From Enterobacteriaceae endosymbiont of Donacia tomentosa (lineage in GTDB: Bacteria; Pseudomonadota; Gammaproteobacteria; Enterobacterales; Enterobacteriaceae): a stretch of DNA of 64,000 bases. Where the stretch lies: positions 2,312-66,311 of the forward strand of contig NZ_CP046216.1 of NCBI RefSeq assembly GCF_012571135.1. Reading direction: 5' to 3'. Position 1 is the first letter of the stretch, and the number at the start of each line of letters is the position of its first letter. Positions 11,877 through 21,027 of this stretch are shown one piece after another. Both the position numbers and the translations under genes were made by a program. Under the pieces are notes generated by a model. It saw nothing but the letters and a program-made list of their open reading frames with translations. It searched no databases and was not told the origin of the DNA.

Positions 11877-13283
11877 ATGAAAGTAATTACTAGATTTGCT
11901 CCCAGTCCTACTGGAAACTTACACATAGGTAATATTCGTACTGCTTTATATTCTTGGTTATTTGCAAAAAAAAATAATGGTAAATTTATATTACGTATTG
12001 AAGATACTGATGTAAAAAGATCAAAAAAAATTTTTATTGAAAATATTACTAAAACATTAAAATGGTTAAATATTAATTGGGATGAAGGACCATACTTACA
12101 AAGTCAAAGATTTAAAAAACATAATATCTTTATTGATAAAATGCTAAGTAGTGGACATGTTTATAAATGTTTTTGTACTAAAGAAGAATTAGCAAACCAG
12201 AAACAAGAACAAATATCTAAAAAAAAAAAAATTAGATATAATGGTAAGTGTCGTAATTTAAATAATTTAGTAAATAATACGAAACCTTATGTAATAAGAT
12301 TTCGTATACCAGATAAAGGATTTATTACGTTTATAGATAAAATTCGAGGAAAAATCATAGTTTATAATAACGAATTAGATGATTTCATAATTAAAAGAAC
12401 AGATGGTACATTAACTTATAATTTTTGTGTTGTTTTAGATGATTTAGATATGAATATTACTCATATAATTAGAGGTGAAGAGCATATTAATAATACTCCT
12501 AAACAAATACATATAATTAACGCTATTGGAGCTAAAATACCTATTTATGCTCATGTATCAATGATTACTGATAAATTTAAAAAAAAAATATCTAAAAGAT
12601 ATCATTCTATAAATATTTTAGAATATAAAAAAAATGGATATTTACCCGAAGCTCTATTAAATTATATTTTACGATTAGGATGGTCTTATGGTAATAAAGA
12701 AATTTTTTCATTAGAAGAAATGAAAAAACTATTTAATTTAAAAAATCTCAACAAATCACCAAGTATTTTTAATATTGATAAATTAAATTGGTTAAATAGA
12801 TATTATTTAAATAAGTTGCCAGAAAAATATATGGTTAATTATTTAACCAAATTTTGCCAACAAAAAAATATTAATACTCATAACGGTCCTAAAATAAAAA
12901 ATTTATATAAAATATTTTCCAATAGATGTAATACATTAAATGAAATTAATAATTTATGTTATATTTTTTATATGGATCCTATTTATTCTAAAAATATTTT
13001 AATTAAACAATATTTAAATTTAAAAAATAAAATAATACTAAAAAAATTACTCAAAAAATTCAAATTAATACACTTATGGTCAGTAAAAAATATTAATTTA
13101 ATTGTTAAAGAAATAATGACAGAATTAGATATCAATTTAAAAAATGTAATTATGCCTTTACGTATAGCTGTTACAGGTAAAAATAATACCCCGCCCATTA
13201 GTAGTATATTATTTTTAATGGGACAAAATAAAGTTATAAACCATTTAAAAAATGCAATAAGTTTCATTGAATTCAATAATTAA
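11877..13283 (+). CDS. gltX: Glutamyl-tRNA synthetase
   Basis: GltX charges tRNA-Glu with glutamate. The class I signature is seen as APSPTGNLHIGNIRTALYSW (about residues 8-27), and the second signature as KKISKRYHSINILEY (about 240-254). Zinc-ligand cysteines are at YKCFCTKEEL and NGKCR (about 98-125). The 468 residues match E. coli (471), including the C-terminal anticodon-binding domain, which is Lys- and Asn-rich here. A run of 13 adenines at 12219-12231 encodes lysines (residues 115-119). The gene diverges from the tRNA-Val/Lys pair, as in E. coli. Confidence 0.97.
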   Translation: MKVITRFAPSPTGNLHIGNIRTALYSWLFAKKNNGKFILRIEDTDVKRSKKIFIENITKTLKWLNINWDEGPYLQSQRFKKHNIFIDKMLSSGHVYKCFCTKEELANQKQEQISKKKKIRYNGKCRNLNNLVNNTKPYVIRFRIPDKGFITFIDKIRGKIIVYNNELDDFIIKRTDGTLTYNFCVVLDDLDMNITHIIRGEEHINNTPKQIHIINAIGAKIPIYAHVSMITDKFKKKISKRYHSINILEYKKNGYLPEALLNYILRLGWSYGNKEIFSLEEMKKLFNLKNLNKSPSIFNIDKLNWLNRYYLNKLPEKYMVNYLTKFCQQKNINTHNGPKIKNLYKIFSNRCNTLNEINNLCYIFYMDPIYSKNILIKQYLNLKNKIILKKLLKKFKLIHLWSVKNINLIVKEIMTELDINLKNVIMPLRIAVTGKNNTPPISSILFLMGQNKVINHLKNAISFIEFNN

Positions 13284-13368
13284 CGAATTATAAAACTTAT
13301 TTTTAATAGAATTAAAATAACAACTAAAATTTTAATAGCTAGAGTTTAGACATTATTTATCAATTATA

Positions 13369-13689
13369 TTAATTTCTTAATCTTGGAGTAACTAATTGCT
13401 TTTTTATAGATTCAGATAATTCATCTAATGATGAATTATCTGGATGTTCATTATCTGCAGGTTCTCCGGATAATTGCACTTCTGCTAAATATGTGTGTAT
13501 AGGACGTCCTGAATCATCTTCCATTACTACATGATACCATGGTTTATTTCTTAATGTTATACTTTCTGCTACTTCATCAATTTTTGGATCATTTAAAGAA
13601 TATTCAGGGTCAACGTCAACAATAACTCCTAAAAAACCTAATAATTTATGTCTAACTTGTTGCCCAATACCAAATTTACTGGTAATCAT
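13369..13689 (-). CDS. hspQ: Heat shock protein HspQ
   Basis: HspQ is a small heat-shock-induced protein of enterobacteria that binds hemimethylated DNA and is both a substrate and a specificity enhancer of the Lon protease. The 106-residue protein is full length and unusually well conserved for this genome: [20 protein letters not shown] at the N-terminus, [20 protein letters not shown] in the middle, and [11 protein letters not shown] at the C-terminus. That level of retention suggests strong selection. It stands alone between gltX (convergent) and alr (divergent). The sigma-32 gene that drives it in E. coli is also retained at 20 kb. Confidence 0.96.
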   Translation of the reverse strand: MITSKFGIGQQVRHKLLGFLGVIVDVDPEYSLNDPKIDEVAESITLRNKPWYHVVMEDDSGRPIHTYLAEVQLSGEPADNEHPDNSSLDELSESIKKQLVTPRLRN

Positions 13690-13948
13690 TATTAAGATCC
13701 TTTTTTAAAAAAAATTACTACTATAATAAAACTAATTATATAATAAAATAAATTTATGTGAAGTTAAATCTTAATTTAAGATATACAAATTTTTTTATTA
13801 AATAAATTTAGATTAAATTAATTTTATTTTTTTAAATATAAAGAATATTTTCTGAAAAAGAATATAAAATAAATTTTGATTTTTATCAAATGTTTAATAA
13901 TATTAAATATAAAAGATTTAGTTATTAATTTAACTAGAGAACTAATTA

Positions 13949-15028
13949 ATGATAGAAACTAGACCTATTATTGCAATTATTAATAATAATGCATTAAAAA
14001 ATAATTTAAAAACTATTAAAAATATTGCACATAAATCCAAAATTTGGGCTGTTATAAAAGCAAATGCTTATGGTCATGGCATTAAAAATGTTTTTAAAAG
14101 TCTTGAAAAAAGTGATGGGTTTGCAGTATTAACTTTAGATGAAGCAATACTTTTAAGAGAAAATTATTGTAAAAAACCAATACTTTTATTAGAAGGTTTT
14201 TTTAATAAACAAGATTTACGTCTTATTTATAAATACTATTTAACAATAGTAATACATAATAAATGGCAACTTGATATTTTAATAAAAAATCCTCCGCAAT
14301 ACCCTATTGAAGTATATATTAAAATTAATACTGGTTTAAATAGATTAGGATTTAAAAATGAAAATATTATTAATATAATTAACATCATAAAAAAAAATAT
14401 TAAAATTAGTAATGTTACTTTAATGACTCATTTTATTAATGCTTCAAAAAATTCTAATCTTGTATTAAAACAATTATTATATATGAAAAAAATTATTCAT
14501 AATTATACATTCTTTCGTTCATTTGCAAATTCTGCTGCTATATTATGGCATCCTCAGACACATTATGATTGGGTTAGACCTGGAATTATATTATACGGAG
14601 CTTCTCCTACAGGAAATTGGAGAGATATATCAAAAAAAAAAATAAAACCAGTCATGACTTTAAAAAGTAGAATTATATCAATTCAAAAAATTTATCCAGG
14701 AGAAATTGTAGGTTATAATTGTGAATATTATACATATAAAAAACGTAAAATAGGAATAGTTGCATGTGGATATGCTGATGGATATCCAAAAAATATTTCT
14801 AATAATACTCCTGTATTAGTAGAAGGAATTAGAACCACTATTTTAGGAAATATATTTATGGATATGTTAATTGTAGATTTATGCAAAATACCTTCAGCAA
14901 AAGTTGGTAGTCAAGTAGAATTATGGGGTAATAATATTAAAATAGATGAAATAGCAAAATCTGCTAATACAATTAGTTACGAATTAATGTGTTCTTTATC
15001 AAAAAGAGTACCTAGAATAATAAAATAA
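13949..15028 (+). CDS. alr: Alanine racemase
   Basis: Alr is a PLP enzyme making D-alanine for the peptidoglycan stem peptide. The 359-residue length is that of E. coli Alr. The PLP lysine lies in VIKANAYGHG (about residues 34-43). Further motifs are KINTGLNRLGF, MTHF, ANSAA, VRPGIILYGASP, and the catalytic tyrosine segment GIVACGYADGYP (about 265). The end TISYELMCSLSKRVPR is typical. Together with murB and mreBCD it supports an intact cell wall. It converges with metG, with only 74 bp between the stops. Confidence 0.97.
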   Translation: MIETRPIIAIINNNALKNNLKTIKNIAHKSKIWAVIKANAYGHGIKNVFKSLEKSDGFAVLTLDEAILLRENYCKKPILLLEGFFNKQDLRLIYKYYLTIVIHNKWQLDILIKNPPQYPIEVYIKINTGLNRLGFKNENIINIINIIKKNIKISNVTLMTHFINASKNSNLVLKQLLYMKKIIHNYTFFRSFANSAAILWHPQTHYDWVRPGIILYGASPTGNWRDISKKKIKPVMTLKSRIISIQKIYPGEIVGYNCEYYTYKKRKIGIVACGYADGYPKNISNNTPVLVEGIRTTILGNIFMDMLIVDLCKIPSAKVGSQVELWGNNIKIDEIAKSANTISYELMCSLSKRVPRIIK

Positions 15029-15102
15029 AGTTTAAGTAAATACTATTTTTTTACTATAAAAAATGTTCTTTAAAATATAATTATTCTATACACTTATATT
15101 TT

Positions 15103-16740
15103 TTATCTTTTAGATATTTTTATCAATTTATCTAGATTTGTAATATTAATACGTTCAAATAATTTTTGAAACTTATTAATCTTTCTATTAATGAGAGGTA
15201 TTTTAATTTTATTAAAACATAATTTTTTTTTTAGAAAAAATTCAGTTTTTTGAGATAAATTAGGCATAATAGGTTTCATATAAATCATAATTACACGAAA
15301 CATATTAATACCCATAGAACAAATTTCTTGAATATTTTTCTTTTGTGCATCATCTTTAATTAAAAGCCATGGTTTATGCTTATCAACATAACGATTAGCT
15401 ATATCCGATAACATTAAAATTTCTTTAATAACATGACTAAATTTACAACTTTTTAAATAATTATGAATAATTTCAGATTTTTGAACAAATCTTAAATACA
15501 ATTTCATATTAATAGTTTTAGATAAATTATTACCAAAATAATTATTGATAAAATAAGCATTTCTTGCAGCTATATTTACAATTTTATTAACAATATCCCC
15601 ATTTATATTTTTAACGAAATCCAAAGGATTAAAATCAATATCATTAATATTAGATGATAATTTAGAAGCATAATAATAACGTAAACTATCTGTATCTAAA
15701 TATTTTAACCATAATTTTGCGGTAATAAATCTACCTCTAGATTTAGACATTTTCTGTCCATTTAATGTAACATGTCCATGTACAAATAATTTATCAGGTT
15801 TTCTAAAATCACTACCTTCTAGCATTGCAGGCCAAAATAAACTATGAAAATAGATTATATCTTTACCTATAAAATGATATAATTTTGTTTTTGAATTTTT
15901 ATTCCACCATTCATCAAAATTTAATTTTTTATTTTTATTACATAAATTTTTAAAAGTACCTATATAACCAATAGGTGCATCTAACCATACATAAAAATAT
16001 TTATTTATAGATTTAGGAATTTTAAATCCGAAATATGGTGCATCCCTAGAGATATCCCATTTTTTTAATCCAGAAAACAACCATTCTTTTACTTTATTTG
16101 AAACTGTTTTTTCTAAAACTCCAGAATTAATCCAAGTTATTAAAATCTTATTAAATTTAGGAAGATCAAAAAAATAATGTTCTGAATTTCGTAATATAGG
16201 TTTTGTATTCGATAAAATTGATATAGGATTAATTAAATTACTAGACGAATAAATAGCACCACAAATTTCACAATTATCACCATATTGTCCAATAGACTTA
16301 CACTGAGGACAATCTCCCTTTACATATCTATCAGGCAAAAAGATATTATAATGTAAATCATATAATTGTTGAATTATTTCTTTTTTTATTAAATTTTTTT
16401 TGTTTAAACGATTGAAAATTAATTTTGAAAAAAAATAATTTTCTTTACTATGGGTGGTATAATAATTATCATAACTAATATTAAATTTAGTAAAATCTAA
16501 TACATGTTTATGATATATTTTTTTAATCATTTCTTCTGTACTTATTTTTAATTCTTGTGCTTTTAACATAATAGGGGTACCATGTGCATCATCAGCACAA
16601 ATAAAAAATACCTTATGGCCCATCATTCGATGATATCTAACCCAAATATCCGCTTGAATATGTTCTAACATATGGCCAATATGAATATCACCATTAGCAT
16701 ATGGTAATGCACAAGTTACTAATATTTTTTTAAATTGCAT
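15103..16740 (-). CDS. metG: Methionyl-tRNA synthetase, catalytic core only
   Basis: MetG charges initiator and elongator tRNA-Met. Motifs present are ALPYANGDIHIGHMLEH (HIGH signature), the zinc knuckle CPQC...CEIC (about residues 144-160), GKDIIYFHSLFWPAML, and GQKMSKSRG (KMSKS). At 545 residues it ends just after the anticodon-binding helix bundle, whereas E. coli MetG has 677 residues with a C-terminal tRNA-binding and dimerisation domain. The classical truncated E. coli enzyme of about 550 residues is active as a monomer, so this form should work. Only 74 bp separate the stop from alr, so no remnant of the lost domain remains. Confidence 0.97.
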   Translation of the reverse strand: MQFKKILVTCALPYANGDIHIGHMLEHIQADIWVRYHRMMGHKVFFICADDAHGTPIMLKAQELKISTEEMIKKIYHKHVLDFTKFNISYDNYYTTHSKENYFFSKLIFNRLNKKNLIKKEIIQQLYDLHYNIFLPDRYVKGDCPQCKSIGQYGDNCEICGAIYSSSNLINPISILSNTKPILRNSEHYFFDLPKFNKILITWINSGVLEKTVSNKVKEWLFSGLKKWDISRDAPYFGFKIPKSINKYFYVWLDAPIGYIGTFKNLCNKNKKLNFDEWWNKNSKTKLYHFIGKDIIYFHSLFWPAMLEGSDFRKPDKLFVHGHVTLNGQKMSKSRGRFITAKLWLKYLDTDSLRYYYASKLSSNINDIDFNPLDFVKNINGDIVNKIVNIAARNAYFINNYFGNNLSKTINMKLYLRFVQKSEIIHNYLKSCKFSHVIKEILMLSDIANRYVDKHKPWLLIKDDAQKKNIQEICSMGINMFRVIMIYMKPIMPNLSQKTEFFLKKKLCFNKIKIPLINRKINKFQKLFERINITNLDKLIKISKR

Positions 16741-16810
16741 TATATTTTATTGTAGATTATTAGTTTATATAATAATATTTTTCTTTATGTCATTATTATT
16801 TTACATTTTA

Positions 16811-16836
16811 GAAAAAATTAGCCCAATAAGCTAACT
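16811..16836 (-). terminator. Rho-independent terminator after ydjM
   Basis: Read on the minus strand, a 7-bp stem (complement of 16830-16836 with complement of 16816-16822, one G-U pair) encloses a 7-nt loop and runs into six T. It lies downstream of the ssb-rnb-ydjM run and upstream of metG. Confidence 0.6.
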
Positions 16837-16892
16837 CTTAACTTTATGAAAATTTATGTTAATTCTATGTTCGGTAAAATGTTATTTTATAA

Positions 16893-17420
16893 TTATAAAA
16901 TCATATTATTAAATAAATTTATTATAATATTATTACAAATAGGATACAATGAATATAATGAGATTGTTAAATATAAATAACAAAATATATCTTCTTTAAA
17001 TAAATTTTTTTTAATAAGTGGTAATCTAAACTTTTTTTTATAAGGCCATAATAAAGGAACTCCATAAGGAGTTAACATATCTGCAATAATATGACTACAA
17101 TAACCAATAATTAATCCTAATTTAACATCAATAACATCAACAAATTTTTTATTCAAAATAATAAATGTAATTATTATTATTGATAATAAACTATGTGTAA
17201 ATCCCCTATGTCCAAAGATTTTATTTATAAAATATGAAAAAATTCTAATTTTACGCCCTAAAATAGACTTAGGATTATCTATATCTGGTAATAAACATGT
17301 GACAATTGATACAGGTATAATACGCCACCAATCATCATGGTATAATATTTTTGAAAAAATAAAATGTTGTACTAAAATACTACTAGATATAGAAAATATT
17401 ATATGTCCTCTAACTGTCAT
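16893..17420 (-). CDS. ydjM: YdjM-like inner-membrane protein (predicted metal-dependent hydrolase family)
   Basis: This matches E. coli YdjM, an inner-membrane protein of unknown function in the DUF457/YdjM family that is often annotated as a membrane-bound metal-dependent hydrolase; in E. coli it is LexA-regulated. Conserved segments are DWWRIIPVSIVTCLLPDID near residue 30, FGHRGFTHSLL near 70 and SHIIADMLTPYGVPLLWPYK near 110, with conserved His and Asp residues that could bind metal. About four hydrophobic segments are visible. The start is placed at the ATG at 17420 (protein MTVRGH..., 175 residues), which aligns with the E. coli N-terminus. An earlier ATG at 17462 would overlap rnb. It follows rnb closely. 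Its function here is unknown. Confidence 0.85.
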   Translation of the reverse strand: MTVRGHIIFSISSSILVQHFIFSKILYHDDWWRIIPVSIVTCLLPDIDNPKSILGRKIRIFSYFINKIFGHRGFTHSLLSIIIITFIILNKKFVDVIDVKLGLIIGYCSHIIADMLTPYGVPLLWPYKKKFRLPLIKKNLFKEDIFCYLYLTISLYSLYPICNNIIINLFNNMIL

Positions 17421-17454
17421 ATAAATATGATATCCAAATGAAAAAATTTGTAAA

Positions 17455-19395
17455 TTAAACAATTTTTACAATAATATTGTTATGAATATTTATTTCTTTA
17501 ATAATAACTTGTATCTGATCGGTTACTTTATATAATAATTTATTTTTGATAAAAATCATCCCTTTATTAGGTTTTATTAAAATATCATTTAAATTTTGAT
17601 ATAAAAAATGTTTTGGAATAAAAGCTAAGGCACCACTTTTTATTAATCGTACCTTTATTCCATTAGATAATATATCAATTATTTCAGACAAAAAAACTTG
17701 TCCACGAATAAATATTTTTTTAAAATAAATTGAATATAAAAAATTTAATAAATCTTTTTCTGCTTGTTTATTTAATCGCCGTTGTTGATTCATAATAATA
17801 TAAATATTATCCAAAGGTTTTTTAATATTATCTTTATTTAGAATAGATTTAATTAATCTATGATTAATTATATCACCAAATTTTCTAATAGGAGATGTCC
17901 ATGTAGCATATCTTTTTAATCCTAAACCAAAATGCGGTCCTGGTTTTGTACTAAACATAGTAATATGTTGATATTTTTTTATACGATTAATAACAAATGA
18001 TAAATCTAAATCATTTAATTTATTAAAAATAGTTTTATATCCTTTTAAAGTCATTAAAAAAGCAGCATCACATTTAATTCCATATTGATCTAATAGTAAA
18101 ACTACTTTGTTAATTTTATTATAATCAAATCCATAATATATATTATATATTGCAAAATGTGATTTTTTATATAAAAACTCAGTTGCACATATATTTGCTG
18201 TTATCATGATTTCCTCTATCATTTTATGTGCAATTCTTTTTTTTTCTATTATTATATTTAATATTTTACCTTTATCACCAAAAATAAATTTATAATCAGG
18301 ATTTTGAAAAAAAACTATATGGTTATTACTCCATTTTTTCCTATATAAATAAAATTTATATAATAATATAATTTGATTTTCAATATCATTATTTTTAGGA
18401 TGCCAGGTACTCGTTTTTTTTTCTAACCAATCAGAAACATTATTATAACTTAATTTAGCTTTGGATTTTATCCATCCCATTAAAAATTTATTCTTTTCTA
18501 ATAAAAAACCTTCACTATTAATAATCATTTTACAAATTAAAACTGGTCTAATTTTATTAGGATTTAGAGAACATAAATCTTCTGATAATAATTTTGGTAA
18601 TAAAGGAATAGTTAATCCTGGTAAATAATTTGTAAACATTCTTTCTGACGCAATTTTATCTATTGTACTATCTTGTTTAATATAAGCTGTAGGATCAGAT
18701 ATCGCGACATAAACTAATAATTTTTTTGAAGATATTTTTTCAATATATAAAGCATCGTCTATATCTTTAGTTTCATTATTATCTATTGTGATAAAACATA
18801 AATGAGTTAAATCTTTTCTAAAGAAATTTTTATCTAAAAAACTTATTTTTTGACAAAGCCAATCATCAGGAGGATTAGTATTAAGGTTATATTTAGATAA
18901 TATTGACCACCATGGTAACAAATAATTATTATCTTGATTAATATACTCAATAACTTCTGCAAGAAAAATATCATCCCCTCTTAATGGATGATGAACAATT
19001 TTTGCCATTACTTTATCTTTATCATTCAACGTATGTGTAACATTTTTTTTTATATAACATTTAATTAAATTATTTAGTAAAATTTTCTTTTCTGGAATAA
19101 TAAAAAAATTTTTATTCTTTTTTTTTATAATTCCAATAAATATATTAATATTTGATTTTAATAATTTTATTGGTATAGCGTATAATTTTTCATTATTATG
19201 TTCTATTTTTGCTAATACATAATCGCCCTCCATTATATTTTTTAAATAAATATAAGGTATAGTATATATATAATTTTTGTCTGTTTCTAAAATCCCTATT
19301 TTTTGACTTATAATTTTTATAATACCTTTGATATGTGGTAACGTGTTTGTCAGTTGTTTTTTAAGTTTTAAAAGTGATATATTATTATATAACAT
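17455..19395 (-). CDS. rnb: Exoribonuclease II
   Basis: RNase II degrades mRNA processively from the 3' end. Domains in order are N-terminal cold-shock domains, the RNB catalytic domain and a C-terminal S1 domain. The catalytic aspartates are in TIDNNETKDIDDALY (around residue 205). Further RNB motifs are ADMSDP-equivalent VAISDPTAYI, FTNYLPGLTIPLLP, GPHFGLGLKRYATWTSPIRK and NHRLIKSI. The ATG at 19395 gives 646 residues (E. coli 644) and aligns with its N-terminus. The frame also has a TTG 11 codons upstream (19428), which I consider less likely. It lies between ssb and ydjM on the same strand. Confidence 0.94.
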   Translation of the reverse strand: MLYNNISLLKLKKQLTNTLPHIKGIIKIISQKIGILETDKNYIYTIPYIYLKNIMEGDYVLAKIEHNNEKLYAIPIKLLKSNINIFIGIIKKKNKNFFIIPEKKILLNNLIKCYIKKNVTHTLNDKDKVMAKIVHHPLRGDDIFLAEVIEYINQDNNYLLPWWSILSKYNLNTNPPDDWLCQKISFLDKNFFRKDLTHLCFITIDNNETKDIDDALYIEKISSKKLLVYVAISDPTAYIKQDSTIDKIASERMFTNYLPGLTIPLLPKLLSEDLCSLNPNKIRPVLICKMIINSEGFLLEKNKFLMGWIKSKAKLSYNNVSDWLEKKTSTWHPKNNDIENQIILLYKFYLYRKKWSNNHIVFFQNPDYKFIFGDKGKILNIIIEKKRIAHKMIEEIMITANICATEFLYKKSHFAIYNIYYGFDYNKINKVVLLLDQYGIKCDAAFLMTLKGYKTIFNKLNDLDLSFVINRIKKYQHITMFSTKPGPHFGLGLKRYATWTSPIRKFGDIINHRLIKSILNKDNIKKPLDNIYIIMNQQRRLNKQAEKDLLNFLYSIYFKKIFIRGQVFLSEIIDILSNGIKVRLIKSGALAFIPKHFLYQNLNDILIKPNKGMIFIKNKLLYKVTDQIQVIIKEINIHNNIIVKIV

Positions 19396-19447
19396 AGTTT
19401 TAATTATATTTTTTAAAAAATCAAACAAATTCTTTAATTTTTAATTA

Positions 19448-19975
19448 CTAAAATGGAAGATCATCTTCAAAATCAATAATATCTTCATTTTTCTTATTAG
19501 ATACATCATTATTATTATTTTTATTTATCATATTAACTTCATTAATTTTTTTATTCCATTTTTTTGAAATTTCTTTATTTTTTTCTTTATTAAAAATATT
19601 AGTAATATTATGATCATTTTGGCGTAAATTACCTAATATTTGCATAGTACCACCTACACTAACTATTATTTCAGTAATATAGTTATCTTGTCCATTTTGA
19701 TTTTGCCATTTACGTGTTTGTAAATATCCTTCTATATACACTTGGGAACCTTTTTTTAAATATTCATTTGCAATTTCAGCTAATTTACCAAATATTACCA
19801 CTCGATGCCATTCAGTTTTTTCTTTACTTTCTCCCGTATTTTTATCTTTCCAATTATCTGATGTTGCTACTGTAATATTTACTACAGGATTGCCATTAGG
19901 CATATATCTTATTTCTGGATCTTTACCTAAATTTCCAATTATAATTACTTTATTAATACCTCTTTTACTAGCCAT
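19448..19975 (-). CDS. ssb: Single-stranded DNA-binding protein
   Basis: SSB coats single-stranded DNA in replication and repair. The OB fold covers about residues 1-115, with [21 protein letters not shown] at the start, [28 protein letters not shown] and [16 protein letters not shown] low-complexity Asn/Lys linker follows. The conserved acidic tip DFEDDLPF at the C-terminus (the site that recruits partner proteins) is intact. At 175 residues it equals the usual enterobacterial length. It is followed by rnb (52 bp) on the same strand. Confidence 0.97.
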   Translation of the reverse strand: MASKRGINKVIIIGNLGKDPEIRYMPNGNPVVNITVATSDNWKDKNTGESKEKTEWHRVVIFGKLAEIANEYLKKGSQVYIEGYLQTRKWQNQNGQDNYITEIIVSVGGTMQILGNLRQNDHNITNIFNKEKNKEISKKWNKKINEVNMINKNNNNDVSNKKNEDIIDFEDDLPF

Positions 19976-20082
19976 TATTTAAATCCTTAAAATTTAAAAT
20001 TAATTTTAATAAATTTAGAAAAATTTATTATGACATAAAATATTCTAAATAATAAATTAATATATATAAAAATATTAAAAAA

Positions 20083-20967
20083 TTATGTTTGGGATAAATA
20101 TCCTAATGTAGAACGTAATTTTATCATAGCATTTTTTTCTAATTGTCTAATACGTTCAGCAGATATTCCATAATAATTAGCTAATTTTTGTAAAGTAATT
20201 TTTTTTTTATTTTTACTTAACCATCTTAAAATAATAATGTTACGACTACGATAGTCTAACATTAAAATAGCTTTATATAATTTGGTTGAAATATGTTGTT
20301 GCCAATCATTTTTTTCTATTATATGAGCAAAATTTGAATTAAAATCTTTTAAAAAAAAGTTTGAACTTATATTTTTACTATTTTTGAAATTATCTTTCAA
20401 AGAATAGTTAAAAGTCATATCTTGTGCAGACATGCGAGATTCCATTTCACAAACATCTTTAACTGATACCCCTAATTTTTTTGCAACTGTTTTAATTTCA
20501 TTTTTATTAAACCAACCTAATTTCGGTTTTGTTTTTCTTAAATTAAAAAATAATTTTCTCTGAGCTTTAGTCGTAGCTACTTTAACTATACGCCAATTAC
20601 GTAATACATATTCATGTATTTCAGCTTTTATCCAATGAATAGCAAAAGAAACTAAACGTACTCCAACCTCAGGATTAAATTTACGTACAGCTTTCATTAA
20701 GCCTATATTGCCTTCTTGGATAATATCAGATTGATGTAAACCATATCCAGAATAGTTTTTTGCTATATGAATAACAAATCTTAAATGAGATAAAATTAGC
20801 TTTTTTGCTGCTTTAATATCACCTTTATAATATAATTTTTTTGATAATTCCCTTTCCTCCTTAAGAGTTAGTATAGGATAACTATTAGTAACATAGATAT
20901 AAGAATCTAATGTTCTCACTGGTATAAGAAACAACTTACAATCAGAGGTGAATATATTTTTATACAT
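20083..20967 (-). CDS. rpoH: RNA polymerase sigma-32 factor (heat shock)
   Basis: RpoH directs RNA polymerase to heat-shock promoters. In the 294 residues, region 2 has [34 protein letters not shown] and [23 protein letters not shown]. The RpoH box [11 protein letters not shown], diagnostic of sigma-32, is at about 135. The region 4 helix-turn-helix is [22 protein letters not shown]. The start at 20967 has a good AGAGG ribosome site 5 nt upstream, which can pair with a CCTCT inside codons 7-8 (see findings). In E. coli ftsY-ftsE-ftsX-rpoH is the order; ftsE and ftsX are missing here and ftsY is immediately upstream. Confidence 0.97.
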   Translation of the reverse strand: MYKNIFTSDCKLFLIPVRTLDSYIYVTNSYPILTLKEERELSKKLYYKGDIKAAKKLILSHLRFVIHIAKNYSGYGLHQSDIIQEGNIGLMKAVRKFNPEVGVRLVSFAIHWIKAEIHEYVLRNWRIVKVATTKAQRKLFFNLRKTKPKLGWFNKNEIKTVAKKLGVSVKDVCEMESRMSAQDMTFNYSLKDNFKNSKNISSNFFLKDFNSNFAHIIEKNDWQQHISTKLYKAILMLDYRSRNIIILRWLSKNKKKITLQKLANYYGISAERIRQLEKNAMIKLRSTLGYLSQT

Positions 20968-20977
20968 CAGATCCTCT
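20944..20977 (-). promoter_or_regulatory. rpoH ribosome site with complementary sequence in the coding start
   Basis: On the minus strand the Shine-Dalgarno AGAGG (complement of 20973-20977) sits 5 nt before the ATG. CCTCT (complement of 20944-20948) lies within the first codons and is fully complementary. Between them, TATA on either side of AAAA can form a small inner stem that touches the start codon. This could hide the start at low temperature, as known for E. coli rpoH, though the structure is different and unproven. Confidence 0.35.
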
Positions 20978-21027
20978 CAACTAATTTAAAATTAGTAAGA
21001 TAATTTTAAATTTTAAACAAATAATAT

